DNA of 64,000 nucleotides from Limanda limanda (GCF_963576545.1 NC_083638.1:8370022-8434021); one strand, 5' to 3'; shown: positions 24,734 through 36,668, counted from the first letter of the stretch. The notes: generated from the letters alone by a model not told the origin. Translations and numbers: made by a program.

Positions 24734-24997
24734 ATGAGCGTTACCCCGGCAACCGTCTCTCTGGCAACAGGAGAAGCAGTCGCCCTTACGTGGTTTAGTG
24801 CGCTGCTGGAAACACTAAACGGTTCAAAACCAAACGAAGAAAACTCAAGGGCGAGAAGCTCGGAGAGAGAATGCAGAAATGAAAATAATAGAGAGCTTTC
24901 TAAGGAGAGGGAGATGTCTGTAATAGATTTGTTGCAGAAAATAGGAAAAGCTGAATCTAAATTTAAACTACAGATCAACTCGGTGAAACTTATTTGA
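24734..24997 (+). CDS. 87-codon unassigned open frame
   Basis: Starts with MSVTPATVSLATGEAV and continues into a Glu/Lys/Arg/Asn-rich, coiled-coil-like second half (RELSKEREMSVIDLLQKIGK). It ends with TGA. It is followed within 100 bp by an AT-rich segment and a (TATCT)n tail, so it may be the last frame of a retroposed element. No family recognised and no clear promoter; the A-rich composition could explain it by chance. Confidence 0.2.
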   Translation: MSVTPATVSLATGEAVALTWFSALLETLNGSKPNEENSRARSSERECRNENNRELSKEREMSVIDLLQKIGKAESKFKLQINSVKLI

Positions 24998-25094
24998 CAA
25001 AACAATACTCTGTCTGCAACTATATGTGCTTAACCTGTTCAGATATATCAATTCTTTATATTTCCTCTGGTTTGTATTTTACTTCTTACCATTT

Positions 25095-25105
25095 TAATTA
25101 TACCC

Positions 25106-25136
<31 letters not shown>
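25095..25136 (+). mobile_element. (TATCT)n retroelement-type tail
   Basis: Repeats of TATCT/TAATCT at the end of an AT-rich segment, as found at the 3' ends of fish non-LTR elements. The 5' limit is unknown and may include the open frame just upstream. Confidence 0.45.
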
Positions 25137-25137
<1 letters not shown>

Positions 25138-25319
25138 AGACCACACAGGTGATTTGTTTGCTTTACCTTTTAACTTGGAAGTTCTCACCTCTTGTCTGTG
25201 ACCCTAAAAAATACATACATTTGAAATGATACATATTGATTGTGCAGAAGTTGATCTCCAGCTCTTCAGCTTCCGTTTCTAAGAGACACATCTGCCTCCC
25301 ACAGCTAACTGGCCCTGAG

Positions 25320-25470
<151 letters not shown>

Positions 25471-27207
25471 TCAGTAGTGACGGGGGATGATCTGACACAT
25501 CAGGATGAGTTCATTGATTCATCACTCCACCTCCACAATAATGGAAGAAGGACATCACACTTTAAAAAGGCGCTAAGAGACAAAAATAAAGATTTTGTCT
25601 CTGATGACGCCAGAAATATCTTTAAAAAGGCTCAAAAGAAACATGCAAAGTGTTCGTCTTTTTACAGATGCTGTAGCAGTGGAAATTTGGTAAAGCAGAG
25701 TCCAGTGTTCTAGTTCTTCTGGGATCTAAAGTCACACAGCAGTAATCATCATCATGGATCATGGACCAATGTGGAGCAATGATAGAATAAGAGCTCTCAA
25801 CTATTAACATAACATTTACTTGGAAATTTGAAATGCAAATAGAAAAAAAACATTTTTATTTTGTGACCATCAGATATTCAAGAACAGCGAATTAACAATT
25901 GTTGTGTCCCGTGAAGAAGAAATACAGACTGTGTCCAGACAATGTATATTTATACTGTTCTGAATTACCTTGTTTAATTTAAAATGCCTGTATCCATGAA
26001 GCTATTTTTAAGAACTTATTGAATCTCTAATTAGTTTTCTCTGTAATGTGGAAGAATCAGAATCAATTAAAAAAGGAGCCAAACCCAGCAGAGAGAAAAT
26101 GAGCTGAAACACATCCAGTATTTGGTTGAACCAGGATTCAGTTTGGCTGGCAGAACAATATCATCTCCCTGTTCATTGCCAATCCTTCCCGTACTCTTCA
26201 TCGCACTCTTCATCCCAGTCTGGGGTTGTTAAAGGGGCAAACCTAGGCCTATACCTTGTCTCCAGCCTCGGGCCGTCACCCCCGGTCTAATAACCCCTCC
26301 ACTAACAGGCGGGGTAATGAGAGCGCTTCTCCAGCCGAGAGGCCAGTCGCCATTATAGCACGACAGACCAGTGCTTCACCATTAGCCTACAGATGGCAGC
26401 TGAACCGATCGGCAGTTTCACACATATACTGCTCTCAAATCTAAAAACTGCAGCACGAATAAGAACCAAAGTCCCTGAAGACGAGCTCAGTGTGGACAGG
26501 AGACCAACTCAAACCTGCCACTCTCACGGAATGAGTGCTCCTCCAATCAGGACCAAGGTTTGAGGGTCACACGGAGCAAAGAGGAGCACTGGTGGAGAGG
26601 AAGTCCCACTGCACTGCAGGACTTCAGCAGGGACACAGGAGAGGATGCAGGCAGCTTTAGAAGACAAATATGGACATAGACATGAGATGAATCTGATCAA
26701 GAACAACTCAACTATTGCAAAATCTGCAATAAAATCCTCCTGAGCTCAGCTTGTTTGATATTTCCTCACTTCAACCAACATCGGGAACAGGAAAACTGAT
26801 TTTATTGAACCTTGGTGGAAGGCTGTTGTTTCAGAGAAATGTCAAGGCTCGCGATTAACACAAGAAGGTTTAAAGAAATATCTGATTGACCTGCATGTCT
26901 GGACGATACAGAGTTCGGATGCAGGGAATAGACGTCAACAACCAACAAACCTTCCTGATATAAATCAGACATTTCAGATTTTGGCTCTGGAAAAAGGGAT
27001 AGGAAGTTATAAAACCTGCCAAATCAAATGTGGTCACGTCTAAACTGGACATGTTTACAGTTCCAGCCCATCAGCCGCTCAGAAACACCATTAGCTTCTT
27101 CACCAGCCATTAACTCATCAGTCTGACTGACGCCTCAGTGTCCCAGCTGTCTGCCCATCAGCTACACACTCAGTCTCTCTGCAGGCTGCTAATCACCTGT
27201 GTCATTT

Positions 27208-27209
<2 letters not shown>
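25471..27209. other. unique non-coding sequence
   Basis: No gene recognised. A 78-codon Lys-rich frame (25477-25713) has no known domain. 26240-26440 is repeat-free and GC-richer, compositionally like a conserved non-coding element. Confidence 0.5.

Positions 27210-27266
<57 letters not shown>
27210..27266. repeat. (CA)28 microsatellite
   Basis: Perfect CA run. Confidence 0.98.
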
Positions 27267-27268
<2 letters not shown>

Positions 27269-29044
27269 TGCATCACTACAGTACTCTGTCACCATCTACC
27301 CAAATGTCCCAGACGCCGAGTGAGCAAACAAACAAAGCTTCAGCCAAATTGCAAAGTTCTGCCAAGTCACGTTGCTGATCTCTGTTCTGACATTTAAATC
27401 CTCAGCAATCCTTGCAGCAGTGTTGCATTTTCACACGTTTTATATTTGTTTATTAATTAACTTAGCGGTTTGAACTTATGCTTCCCACAGTTCCTTGCAG
27501 GGCAGTCAGAGATCACGGCTGCACCTCTGTGCCTCCGTCAGCAGATGTCGAGTCGCTCCCTCTTTGAATCTCATCCCTGCTCATCAGTCAGAGCTCGACG
27601 GGAGACAACAAACCTAATGATGTCTCTGTCTCTTCCAACGTGTCTGCAGGCCGGCGAGCTGCGACTCCTGCAGGGATTCCTGTCTGTCGTCTGTGTCACT
27701 TCAGGGAGGTGGATTGAATTTAAAAAAACCTAGAGCAGAGAAATCTATCAGGACCTGCGGTGCTCCATTAAAACCTGAATTAAAAACGAAAGAACCATGA
27801 ATGAGAGAGCATCTGACTCGAGGAAAGCCCAATAAGATAAGATAATGGGTAAAGATTTCATACATATAATTGGATACTTGTGTTACTTTTAAATCACTAC
27901 ATTTTCTTACTGCACACGGCCCCATGATCAGACCAGAGAAAGAAGTACACTACAGAAAAGAAGGAAGCAGCATCCGTTTAACTGGGACGTTCTTGGAAAT
28001 CGTGAAGTTCTTCAGGTTTGAAATCTCAAATAACAGCTAGAGTTGAGCTTGCACTGTACAAAATAAATCCTCTGTGAGGGAAAGCTGAAGCTCCTGACTG
28101 GTGTTCACATCGTACAGTGCACCAGTGGAGCCACAACATGAGAGCTCACACTGTAAGACCCCTGTGGAGCGGAATGGCTCCTGTCAAAGAAGAAGTCCAC
28201 CTTTTCACGCTGCTAACAAGAGAGAAAGAGCACAACTCGGTGCATGTGCTGAAATGTGAAAATGAGCGACCATCACTGGCTATTCAGGAGCATCTGATAT
28301 CTCCTCACCACAGCCTGTGCAAAGCAAATGTCACTGAAAACAGAGAAACCTGAGCAGTGGCATCTCTGGAGACCACTGAGCATTCTGATAGAGACAAGAA
28401 AGTCCACTGCTGATTATCTAAGACTCACAATTAGTTAATATATATTTAGAATACAAATGCCAGTACACTTTTGGATTAAAAGAAAGATAAAATCCAAATG
28501 TGGTGAGTAAATATCTTCTTTACATATTTTTTTTATGTCTTTGCACTAAAGATGTGATTAAAACATACCTATGCATCTGTGATTTAAAGCGTTATTAACG
28601 ATAACGGTTTGCACGCAGGACTTTATCCCAGTCACGTACACAAAATTAGCACGTGCACAAACGTCTCAGCGTTCCACCTCGTTATCTCCATGCCAGGGCG
28701 AATGGAAAGACCTGCCATGGAAAATGAATGACTGCATTATGCAACACACACGTCTCCCACCTGCTAGCGTATCGGCCCCTGGGGCACAGGGATTGGCATT
28801 GACAGGTACGACCACGCACTCGATCTCATTACAGGACGCCAGGTCGGAGGTGTGAGCGGGGGGGCGTGTGTGTGTCTTCTGTGTGTGAACCCAGGCAGGT
28901 GTGGAGAGTCTCAGTTTCAGGCTGAGGCCGAGGAGGTTGAGATTACAGCGCTAATCCAATGTTTGTCTGACACCAGCACTGATCCCTTAATCCAGACTGA
29001 TGCATGCCATCTCCAGCCAGCTAAACTGCCAGCAGCCCCCCCAC

Positions 29045-29046
<2 letters not shown>
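27267..29046. other. unique non-coding sequence
   Basis: No gene recognised. 28590-28850 is repeat-free with palindromic-looking words (GTTTGCACGC, CACGTGC) and may be a conserved element. The AATAAGATAAGATAATGGG stretch near 27830 could be a reversed retroelement tail, too short to call. Confidence 0.45.

Positions 29047-29107
<61 letters not shown>
29047..29107. repeat. (AC)30 microsatellite
   Basis: Perfect AC run. It is the left arm of an inverted CA/TG pair. Confidence 0.98.
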
Positions 29108-29110
<3 letters not shown>

Positions 29111-29162
29111 CAGGATATAGACACCAGCTGTTGGACCCAGCTGTATCGTAATGCCCGACAGC

Positions 29163-29183
29163 GTGTGTGTGTGTCAGTGTGTT

Positions 29184-29249
<66 letters not shown>

Positions 29250-29270
29250 AGTGTGTGCTTGTGTGTGTTT
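29163..29270. repeat. (GT)n microsatellite
   Basis: GT array with CAGT, TTTG and CTTG interruptions. The perfect core is about 29196-29248. It is the complementary arm to the AC array 55 bp upstream. Confidence 0.97.
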
Positions 29271-30379
29271 CTATGGTTGTTAGTTCAAGTTCACATACAT
29301 TTTGTCCAGATCTCAACCTCAATGGCTTTTGGTAACGGTGGAATTAGGGTGCATGGTAATGGTTGGAATTTAGTTGTGATGGTTTAGCCAGCATGCATTT
29401 TGTGTGTATATGTGTGTGTGTAGTGGGGGTTGGTGGAGATATACCTGTATATTCATGCGTACTCAGATGACCTGCGTGTGTGAGCAGCAGCAGAAAACAA
29501 AACACATTAACATAACAAAAACCCCACCGAGCCGAGCTTTTCTGAATTATCAGAATGCAACACAATAACGATGCAGCAGCGATTATGTGCCGACGCCGAA
29601 CACACAAAGGAAAAGAGAAGCCGAGCCTCAGTGTCTCTGAAACAACAGCACAAGCTCTCTGTCGGTATTCACTGTACATGAGAGGAAGGAACGATTCTCC
29701 AGCTCGAAATCAGACTTTCTAATGAGGGAAGGAGACATTTCCTGCTTGTTGTCTCAGATAATCAACACATCAGCCGCTGTCAATCCTCCTGTTAATGTTT
29801 GTCAGCTCAAACTAGATGGAGACATGTTGTTGAAAGTTCCATAAAACTTGAATCATCTGAGCGTAGATGACGACACAGTTTGTTGCCTCGTGTGCAAACA
29901 CAGTCAATACACCAAGCAAATGAAATTTATATATATATTTTTGGGGCAGAAATCTTTCCCACCAACAAACAAATTAGTTCTCCACAAGTCAATTTGGAGG
30001 TAAATGAGTCTGATGTTTCTCATTATAGCCAAAGCTGCCCCTCCTCTCCCCTTTATCTCACAAACTCATTGACGGCAGCCTTCCCTTGAAATAGACCGGA
30101 GCACCAGGAGAATTCCCGGCCATCAAAAATAAAACAAATCCATAAAGCTTTTACACCGCCTGGACTCACCGGCCAATAAAACAATAAAACTCCCTGACAC
30201 CGAGAGAGAGAAAGATCACACAGACCCGGCTAAAGAACCACCGACCGGACACAACATGCTCCAAAACAACATCAGAATTAAATATGAATACAACAATATT
30301 CAGCAGAATATGAATACAGATATATTTTTAATCAAGTTATGTCCCTATACGACCCCGAGGAGCTCACATCTCTCCCCAG
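29271..30379. other. unique sequence
   Basis: No gene recognised. A 111-codon minus frame (29344-29679) has no motif. Confidence 0.5.
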
Positions 30380-30468
30380 TCTGCCTCTATGTCTCCAGAC
30401 TGGTAAACCACAGGGTGAGAAATACCAGCTTCAACACTTTCTCACTAAACAGGTAATTAAAAAACCAC
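30380..30468 (+). repeat. dispersed repeat, copy A
   Basis: About 88 bp (GTCTCCAGACTGGTAAACCA ... AAACAGGTAATTAAAAA) that recurs at 32614-32700 with moderate divergence, in the same orientation. Class unknown. Confidence 0.65.
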
Positions 30469-30759
30469 CATGAAGATACAGGACGTCCCACGTTGTGAAG
30501 TGGAAGCAGCGGAGGAGGGTTTTAATATTGAGTGTTTAAAATTCTTATAGGATTCTCGTGTAATTCCATTTTAATTATTTATATCATCGACTCCACCACA
30601 TTATAAGAATGTATATGATAATTTCATGAGCCTGAAAACACATTTCATATAGATTCAGTTTGGCAACATTAGAAAAGAGGCTGTAATTAAAACTGGCTCC
30701 ATTAAAAAGCTGCTTCCACCTTAAGGCAACAGCAGTTATAATGCAAAAGAGCGAGAGTT
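30469..30759. other. AT-rich unique sequence
   Basis: Nothing recognised. Confidence 0.5.
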
Positions 30760-30900
30760 CTGCTGCATACTAACTACTTTCACTTTGGATATTTACATGA
30801 ATTCTGCTGCGAATACTTTTACTTATAAAGACAGGTTTATTTTTTACTTGTAACAGGAATATTTGAGGGGCTGCTTTATCCAACCGCTACTCTTCTATAC
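30760..30900 (+). repeat. probable interspersed repeat fragment
   Basis: Words such as GAATACTTTTACTTATAAAG and TTTTACTTGTAACAGG resemble a very common fish repeat known to me from its TACTTTTACTT phrases. No second copy in the window and no termini seen. Confidence 0.35.
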
Positions 30901-32054
30901 AGAATCATTATTCATATATTAATAGAAACATTAATCTGCTGATTACCTTGATTAATCATTCAATTATTCATAAAAGCGTCATCAGGAGAAACTGATATAT
31001 CGTAGAAAGAAAGTTCTACTCCTGAAACAAAATTATTACAGACGTACAGACGCACGTACGGAGCAACAAACTCATAACTTCATATAACAGTTAACATTTT
31101 AAAAACCCAAAGATAATCAGCTCGCGCTCAGGGTTCAAATAAATCATTAATAAATAAGACGCCGGGAAGTAATAATCAAGAAATCCAAATGAATGATTAA
31201 GTAAATATCTGCCAAATAAACTGGGACAAATGATTTATTTCCAGCCACTGCAGTCTGCACAGAAGCTCGTAAAACCATCCACTCAGTGTTCATGCAGACA
31301 TTTACTGCATTAAGCCCATTACTGCAGCACATTGAACACATGTTCACTGAGGTTCCATCGCAGAAGAGGCTGTGAAACCTTTGTAACTTCAGGAAAGAAA
31401 CTGTGGGATCCGTGAGGAATGCAGAACAACATGGGAGTTTGCCCGGGTGAGGCTGGCGGCTGTGCAGGCTGTAAACTGGCTCTGCTGGTGCATGATGAGT
31501 GCAGCCAGCAGCCGCTGCAGGAGGAGGAAGCCTTTGTACTCCCCTCCCCCAGGTAGGAAAAGAACCTGTCTCTAATTCCAGTGGATCGCGCTGAGCAGCT
31601 TCCAGCATCTGGGTGGCATGTGTGAGCGTCCTGGTGGATCTGTCTGAGCACGGAGACGCCTTCCCAGCTCCCACCATCACATTATGCAGCCAGTCCTCCT
31701 TCAGCTTTTATTTCCAGTTTAATGCAAAAACCACTCAGACACAGTAACTTCAACCAAGAGCGTTATTAGGCTCTGCAGGTCATCTGTATACTGACCAACT
31801 ACAAAACCATTATGAAGTGAAGTTAATGGTCCTGAGAGGGTTAAACAGCTACCAGAAAAAAATGTCCTATCAGAAATCAGACAAACTTTACTTTACACCC
31901 CAACAAATGTTGATCATGTGACCCTCGTCTGTCATGTCAGGTGAACTCAGGACAGCTGTTCTGAAAAGCTTAAAACATTTGAGCTCAGATGATTCCGTCA
32001 AACAGATCCGCTCTCAAACCATATTCTCCTTTGAGAGAGGCAGAGTGCATGCTG
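30901..32054. other. unique sequence
   Basis: A 177-codon minus-strand frame (31147-31680) is Cys/Ser/Pro-rich with no recognised domain or splice context. It is probably a chance frame. Confidence 0.45.
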
Positions 32055-32170
32055 GTCCGTCCATCACAGGGCCAACATGCAGAGACTGGGGAAACATCAG
32101 ACTACCTGCAGAGAAACCCATGCAGACACTGGGGAGAACACGCCAGCCCAACATACTAAGACCCAGCCGG
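32055..32170 (-). mobile_element. degenerate V-SINE-like remnant
   Basis: CCATCACAGGGCCAACATGC and GAGAAACCCATGCAGACACT match, in reverse complement, the central and 3' regions of tRNA-derived fish SINEs with an L2-type tail. The middle is heavily deleted. The plus-oriented relative is at about 58.2 kb. Family name from memory. Confidence 0.6.
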
Positions 32171-32190
32171 CCATCGGGTGACGTGACAGT

Positions 32191-32264
32191 GATAACCAAC
32201 GCACAGTCGTGAGGCCTTAAAGAGAAAATACAATATATCTCTGGAGAAAATCTATCCAAAAGAA
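32191..32264 (+). repeat. local direct duplication, left copy
   Basis: GATAACCA...AATATATCTCTGGAGAAAAT...CCAAAAGAA, repeated with modest divergence at 32387-32455. The two copies exactly bracket a retroelement tail. Confidence 0.8.
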
Positions 32265-32389
32265 TCCTTACTCTTGTTGAGGGTTAAGGACAGAGGATGT
32301 CTAACAATGTTAAAGCCCTATGAGACAAATTGTTATTTGTGAATATGGGCTATACAATTAAAATTTGATTGATTGATTGATTGATTGAT
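32265..32389 (+). mobile_element. 5'-truncated retroelement tail with (TTGA)n
   Basis: TAAAGCCCTATGAGACAAAT, then GGGCTATACAATTAAAATTTGA and a TTGA/GATT array, is the characteristic 3' end of a fish L2-like LINE or the SINE that shares its tail, as I recall them. Only about 120 bp remain. Confidence 0.7.
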
Positions 32390-32455
32390 AACCACCGTCG
32401 TGACGCCAGAAAGAGAAAACACAATATATCTCTGGAGAAAATCTGTCCAAAAGAA
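32387..32455 (+). repeat. local direct duplication, right copy
   Basis: Second copy of the roughly 70-bp segment, starting at GATAACCA within the last repeats of the tail. Confidence 0.8.
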
Positions 32456-32613
32456 AGAAACTAATTGTTATCCTCACAAAGAAGTTCATGTTATATATCC
32501 CTGTCCATTTGTTTGTCTGTTAGCAGGATTACACCAAATCTACGGGTTTAAATGAAACTTGGAGGAAGGACGGGACAGAACCCATCACTTTACTCCAGAT
32601 ACAAAAAACATTC

Positions 32614-32700
32614 AGCCTCCATCTCCAGACTGGGAATCCACACGATGAGAAACACCAACTCTTTCCGTGCTGTCTCATCAAACAGGTAATTAAAAACCTC
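32614..32700 (+). repeat. dispersed repeat, copy B
   Basis: Shares ATCTCCAGACTGG, GATGAGAAACACCA and CAAACAGGTAATTAAAAAC with the copy at 30.4 kb. Confidence 0.65.
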
Positions 32701-34155
32701 CACTACTGGTTGGAGACTGGTGAGCTGATGGTGAGTAAACACTATGTAGGTGGCCACCGGAGCGTGTGAGCTTTCCATTTGGTCCGAGCCAACACAGACG
32801 ACAGGTTTTGAAGCGGAAAAAAGTGAAATCTGTGTTCGGCAGTGAGTGGAGGTGACATATTTCCAGTGTGAAGTTACCAGTCAGACCTGTGGGCGGACTG
32901 GTAACCACTGTTTTTCTTTAGCGGTGCAAAGCAAACACTTGCAGAAAGGCCGAGTATAACAACGCTCCATTATAGTGACGGGCGTTTTCATTACCAGGAG
33001 AGCCTCTCACACTGAAATGCATTAGCATGAAACACACAACGTTGCTTTTAGTTTGGGAGTAAAAGCCTCCGTGCTAAGTGGATGGAAATCTGAATACGTT
33101 CTCTGTCTCTTTGTGCTCAGGTTCAGATGAATGTTTCCACCAGGCAGCGATCCACACAACGTGTTCACAGGGACGTGGAGTTAATGCAAACAAGCTGCTG
33201 AGAGTGAAACTGGAAATGTGGTGGAACTTCTTTTCTTTTCTTTTTGCTCAGAAGAGAGCGTCAGCAGCAGCAGAATCAAAGTAACCCACGGTGCTGTGTG
33301 TCAATCTGTGTCTCAGGCATGTTTCCTCACCCGTCCTTACACCCCCCCCCCATCCAGCTTTGTGTATCATAAAGTGTGTTTGTGAGATCACAGTCTGACA
33401 CATCTGAAAACAGCATTTCCTCCTCATCTGTAATTTCCACATTTCTTCCTTTTTATTTCAGCAGTCAATAAGCTGATGCTGCACTTTTTCTGCACGACAA
33501 AATGGCGGCCATTGAACATGCAGTTGTTGGTGCATAAAAAGCATGAATGTTTATGCGTTAAGGACATCGAACACGATTCACTCATTTCACACAAGCGTTA
33601 TAGCAGGTTTACCCCAATTTAAAAATTCTGTATATTCACTAATTCTGTTGTGAAAGAACTATACTGAACTCTGGCCTCTCCACTCGTAAATTGTTTGTGT
33701 CGACGCCAAGCGTCTGGCCGTGCGTCTCGCCTGGATCATCTTAAGTGTCAAGCACGGTCATGGTTAAAAGATTAAGAACTGGTTTCATCTGTCGTTATGT
33801 CTGTTGAGATCTGAAAACCTTCTCGTGTGCAGCAGGCAGCGAGTGTGTGATTTCAAATCAAACATGCAAACGCTAACTGCTGCTCGCTGAGGCTGTCGGA
33901 GCCCTCCCCCCAATCCCGTCCCACCTTCTGTTCATCCCAGCTCCCCCCCAGCCCCCCACCCTCTCTGAACCATAATGGCCCCCCACCAGGGACAGTTTAT
34001 TTTGCACCCGACACAGGATCATAGAGTGAGGATCCTCCCTGCGTTTATCTCCTCCATCGTCATCCTCCTCCTCCTCCAGCCCTCTGGCCCGACTGGTGCC
34101 GTCCCTCTGGGGGATGCTCACCTGTCACCGTTAATGAGGCCTCCCTCACTCTGCA
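32701..34155. other. unique sequence
   Basis: No gene recognised. The C9 run near 33343 and the CT-rich block at 33900-34080 are compositional. Confidence 0.55.
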
Positions 34156-34174
34156 GGGGGGGGGGGGGGGGGGG
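34156..34174 (+). repeat. G19 homopolymer
   Basis: Nineteen consecutive G, the longest homopolymer in the window. It can form a quadruplex, and assembly or sequencing length error is likely here. Confidence 0.9.
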
Positions 34175-34741
34175 CACGGAGAGGGGGAGGTACCGGCGAG
34201 GAGGCAGCGGAGGGATCCACGGCGCTGACAGCCCTTTTCCCCGTGATGGATGACAGATGGGAGATTAAGAAAAGCCAGAAGCAGAGTGATTTCTGTTGGG
34301 AGTATCGCATCGTCGGGTCCTTTTAAAGACGAGAGGATCTTTGATGGAGCACGGCGATGAGTTCTCTACTGTAAAACCTCTTCTTCTGTAAAGAGCCTCT
34401 CTGAGGAGAGCTGCAGGTGGAAAACGACACATACTGGTTCCTATACTGGTTTCTGTGGGTTTGAATATCAAACACGCGCTGTGCACATGTCTTAAATATT
34501 CACATCACACAGTTATCCTCAAACGTTTGAAAGCTGGAATCTCAACGTGTGTTCCCTTGAATGTATTTCTATTGCAAACCCATTTCAAAGTAATTTTATA
34601 TTTCATTGTTTTGGGCTTCTCTATGACACATGATATCAAAACATTGTGGATATGAATAAATAATCTATGAGCTTCAGTTTATTCCTCTAGAGACTGTTTT
34701 GCCTCCATATAGCTACGTCCATTTATAAGTAACTGTACTGT
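34175..34741. other. unique sequence
   Basis: Nothing recognised. Confidence 0.55.
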
Positions 34742-34749
34742 GTTGTAAT

Positions 34750-35266
34750 TAGAGCAGAGCAATAAAACAATATCAATAATTTTCACAATAACATTTTCCT
34801 TAATGGCAATATAACAAAAGTCCAATATATATCGATGTAAGGCTTATGAACTGTGCAATAGATAACACACAACTGCTCAGATGTGTTTCTCTGATCATAC
34901 TGAAGAGTTTAAGACCAGAAACGTATCTCAGGATCAAACATCCGCCTTAAAACCTGAAAGGAACAATACAGTGACATTTATTGTGATAATCATCAACATG
35001 TTCTGATATGAACATGTTCATCTTCAGCCATTTTCAGACATGCAGGAGTACTGAACGTATAATTCTGCTGTGTAGATCACCAAAAACTCTTGAAATTCTT
35101 TGTTGCCTCTCCAGCGTTTACAGCTTTTCTTTTTCATCCTGAGATATTCTTATTCTACTCAGACATTATCCAGAGTTCTTACAAGTGGGACTGATATTGT
35201 CCTCTGGATTTCAGTGCATGTCTGGGAGTAGCTTCCATTATATTTTGGCCATATCGCACAGTCCTA
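34750..35266. mobile_element. degenerate non-autonomous hAT-like element (517 bp)
   Basis: The right end, read inwards, is TAGGACTGTGCGATATGGCC, and the left end is TAGAGCAGAGCAATAAAAC. Both are degraded forms of the TAGGGCTGGGC-type terminus common in fish hAT elements. The flanking octamers GTTGTAAT (34742-34749) and GATTTAAT (35267-35274) match 6 of 8. The interior has no open frame of note and is AT-rich, as in MITEs of this group. Confidence 0.6.
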
Positions 35267-35274
35267 GATTTAAT

Positions 35275-36630
35275 TATTCTCCCTCTAAACGTCTTCTTTT
35301 GTAGTTTTGTGTATCCTCAGCTCCACCAGAACTGAAAAAGAACAATAATACATTTCAAGCAGCGTGAGTCCCACCTTCCAAATCATTGCAGATGTGCAGT
35401 GCCAAGCCCTGAGGTGCACCACCTGCTCGTGGACCCCCCACCGCCGGCCACCCACCGCACACAGACACACCCAGACCTGGGCTCCAGGGCAGGAAACCAG
35501 AACTAAATACACCAGACACAGTTTGACAGCAAGGCGGGTCACACGCAGTGAAGCCCGGAGGACGGCTTCCACAGCACAACACGACAATAGGATCCACATG
35601 CACCGACTGGCACCAGCTCACACACATGGATCTCCAGGCTGAGAGCGCTGAGCACAGCTGGAGCTGATGTGTGTCTACATGTCAGTGAGGGAATCCAACA
35701 ATTAACTTGACAACAGGAGAGGACGAAGGGCAAAGAGACACAGAGACCACAGAAAGACAGAGGAGATAGAGACATGTGTATGATCATTTTCAGGCTTTAT
35801 AAAATATATCCTGCAACAAACCTGAGCCTTTCACACACACACACACCAGTACCTGTATGGAGGTTTGCTGATATGAAAACTTCTACTTTACAGAATAAAC
35901 AAAGCAGGAAAAAAGTGCATTTATGATTTTTACCCCTTAATTCACCTTCTATGTATTTTACCGAGCCCCATTGAAGATTACTTATATGTTATCTCACAAT
36001 CTGTTGACCTTTCTCTCAGAATATTTAGAGTTACATTAATTAATTTAAACCTCCCAATGACCCTGAGGTGGCTCCATATTGGCTGAGATTGTGTTTTCTT
36101 ATATTTAATATTTATTCACAATAAAATGTATGGTTTATCGTGTGTAGTGGGACTCGGCAGCTGTAGCTCTTTCATTCTGAGGGATTGAACCCCGACGCCT
36201 GAACATTATGTCAAACTGCAGAGTTGTTGGTGGCTCCTTCGCCCGTTTTACCACCGCGACAGAGACCCCGGGGTTCAACTACGTGTGTGCTCCAACTAAC
36301 ACAACTCGACTGTTGATGGTGGGAAGCCAGGGAAGAGTTCAACCAGTGTCATCTCACCACCGAGCCCCTTGTGATTGGGTGAGAGCACCTGGGATAACAA
36401 CATGGACCTCGCTCGTGTCTGCAGCTCTGCACAGAAGAGGAGACATGAGGCCTGTTTTCATTTAGGGCTCAACTTTCCAAATCTTGCTTTAAATTCAGCC
36501 TGATTTGGTTTCATGGTTCTGTTATTATCTCATCTTCTTTGTCTTTGGTTTTCTTTTTGCATTTGTGCTTTCTGGTATCCACACTCGTGTTGTTGCCATG
36601 ATTGTGAAGCATTTGACTCAACTTCTGCTT
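35275..36630. other. unique sequence
   Basis: A 104-codon minus frame (35285-35599) and an 85-codon plus frame (36208-36465) have no recognised domain. (CA)7 occurs near 35835. Confidence 0.5.
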
Positions 36631-36668
36631 TTATCAATGAGCTGTATAAATAAATCTGACTTGACTTT
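36631..36668 (+). mobile_element. short retroelement tail
   Basis: ATCAATGAGCTGTATAAATA followed by a decayed TTGAC repeat resembles the L2-like LINE/SINE 3' terminus. Very truncated. Confidence 0.4.

Noticed and set aside
31147..31680. 177-codon minus-strand frame
   Set aside because: No known motif. An overlapping 110-codon frame is also open, a sign of compositional openness.
32055..32212. A gene in the 92-codon plus frame starting at 31934
   Set aside because: The downstream half is the reverse complement of a SINE-like repeat.
36208..36465. 85-codon plus frame as a small secreted or immune-type protein
   Set aside because: No signal peptide, no cysteine pattern or domain recognised, and no splice support.
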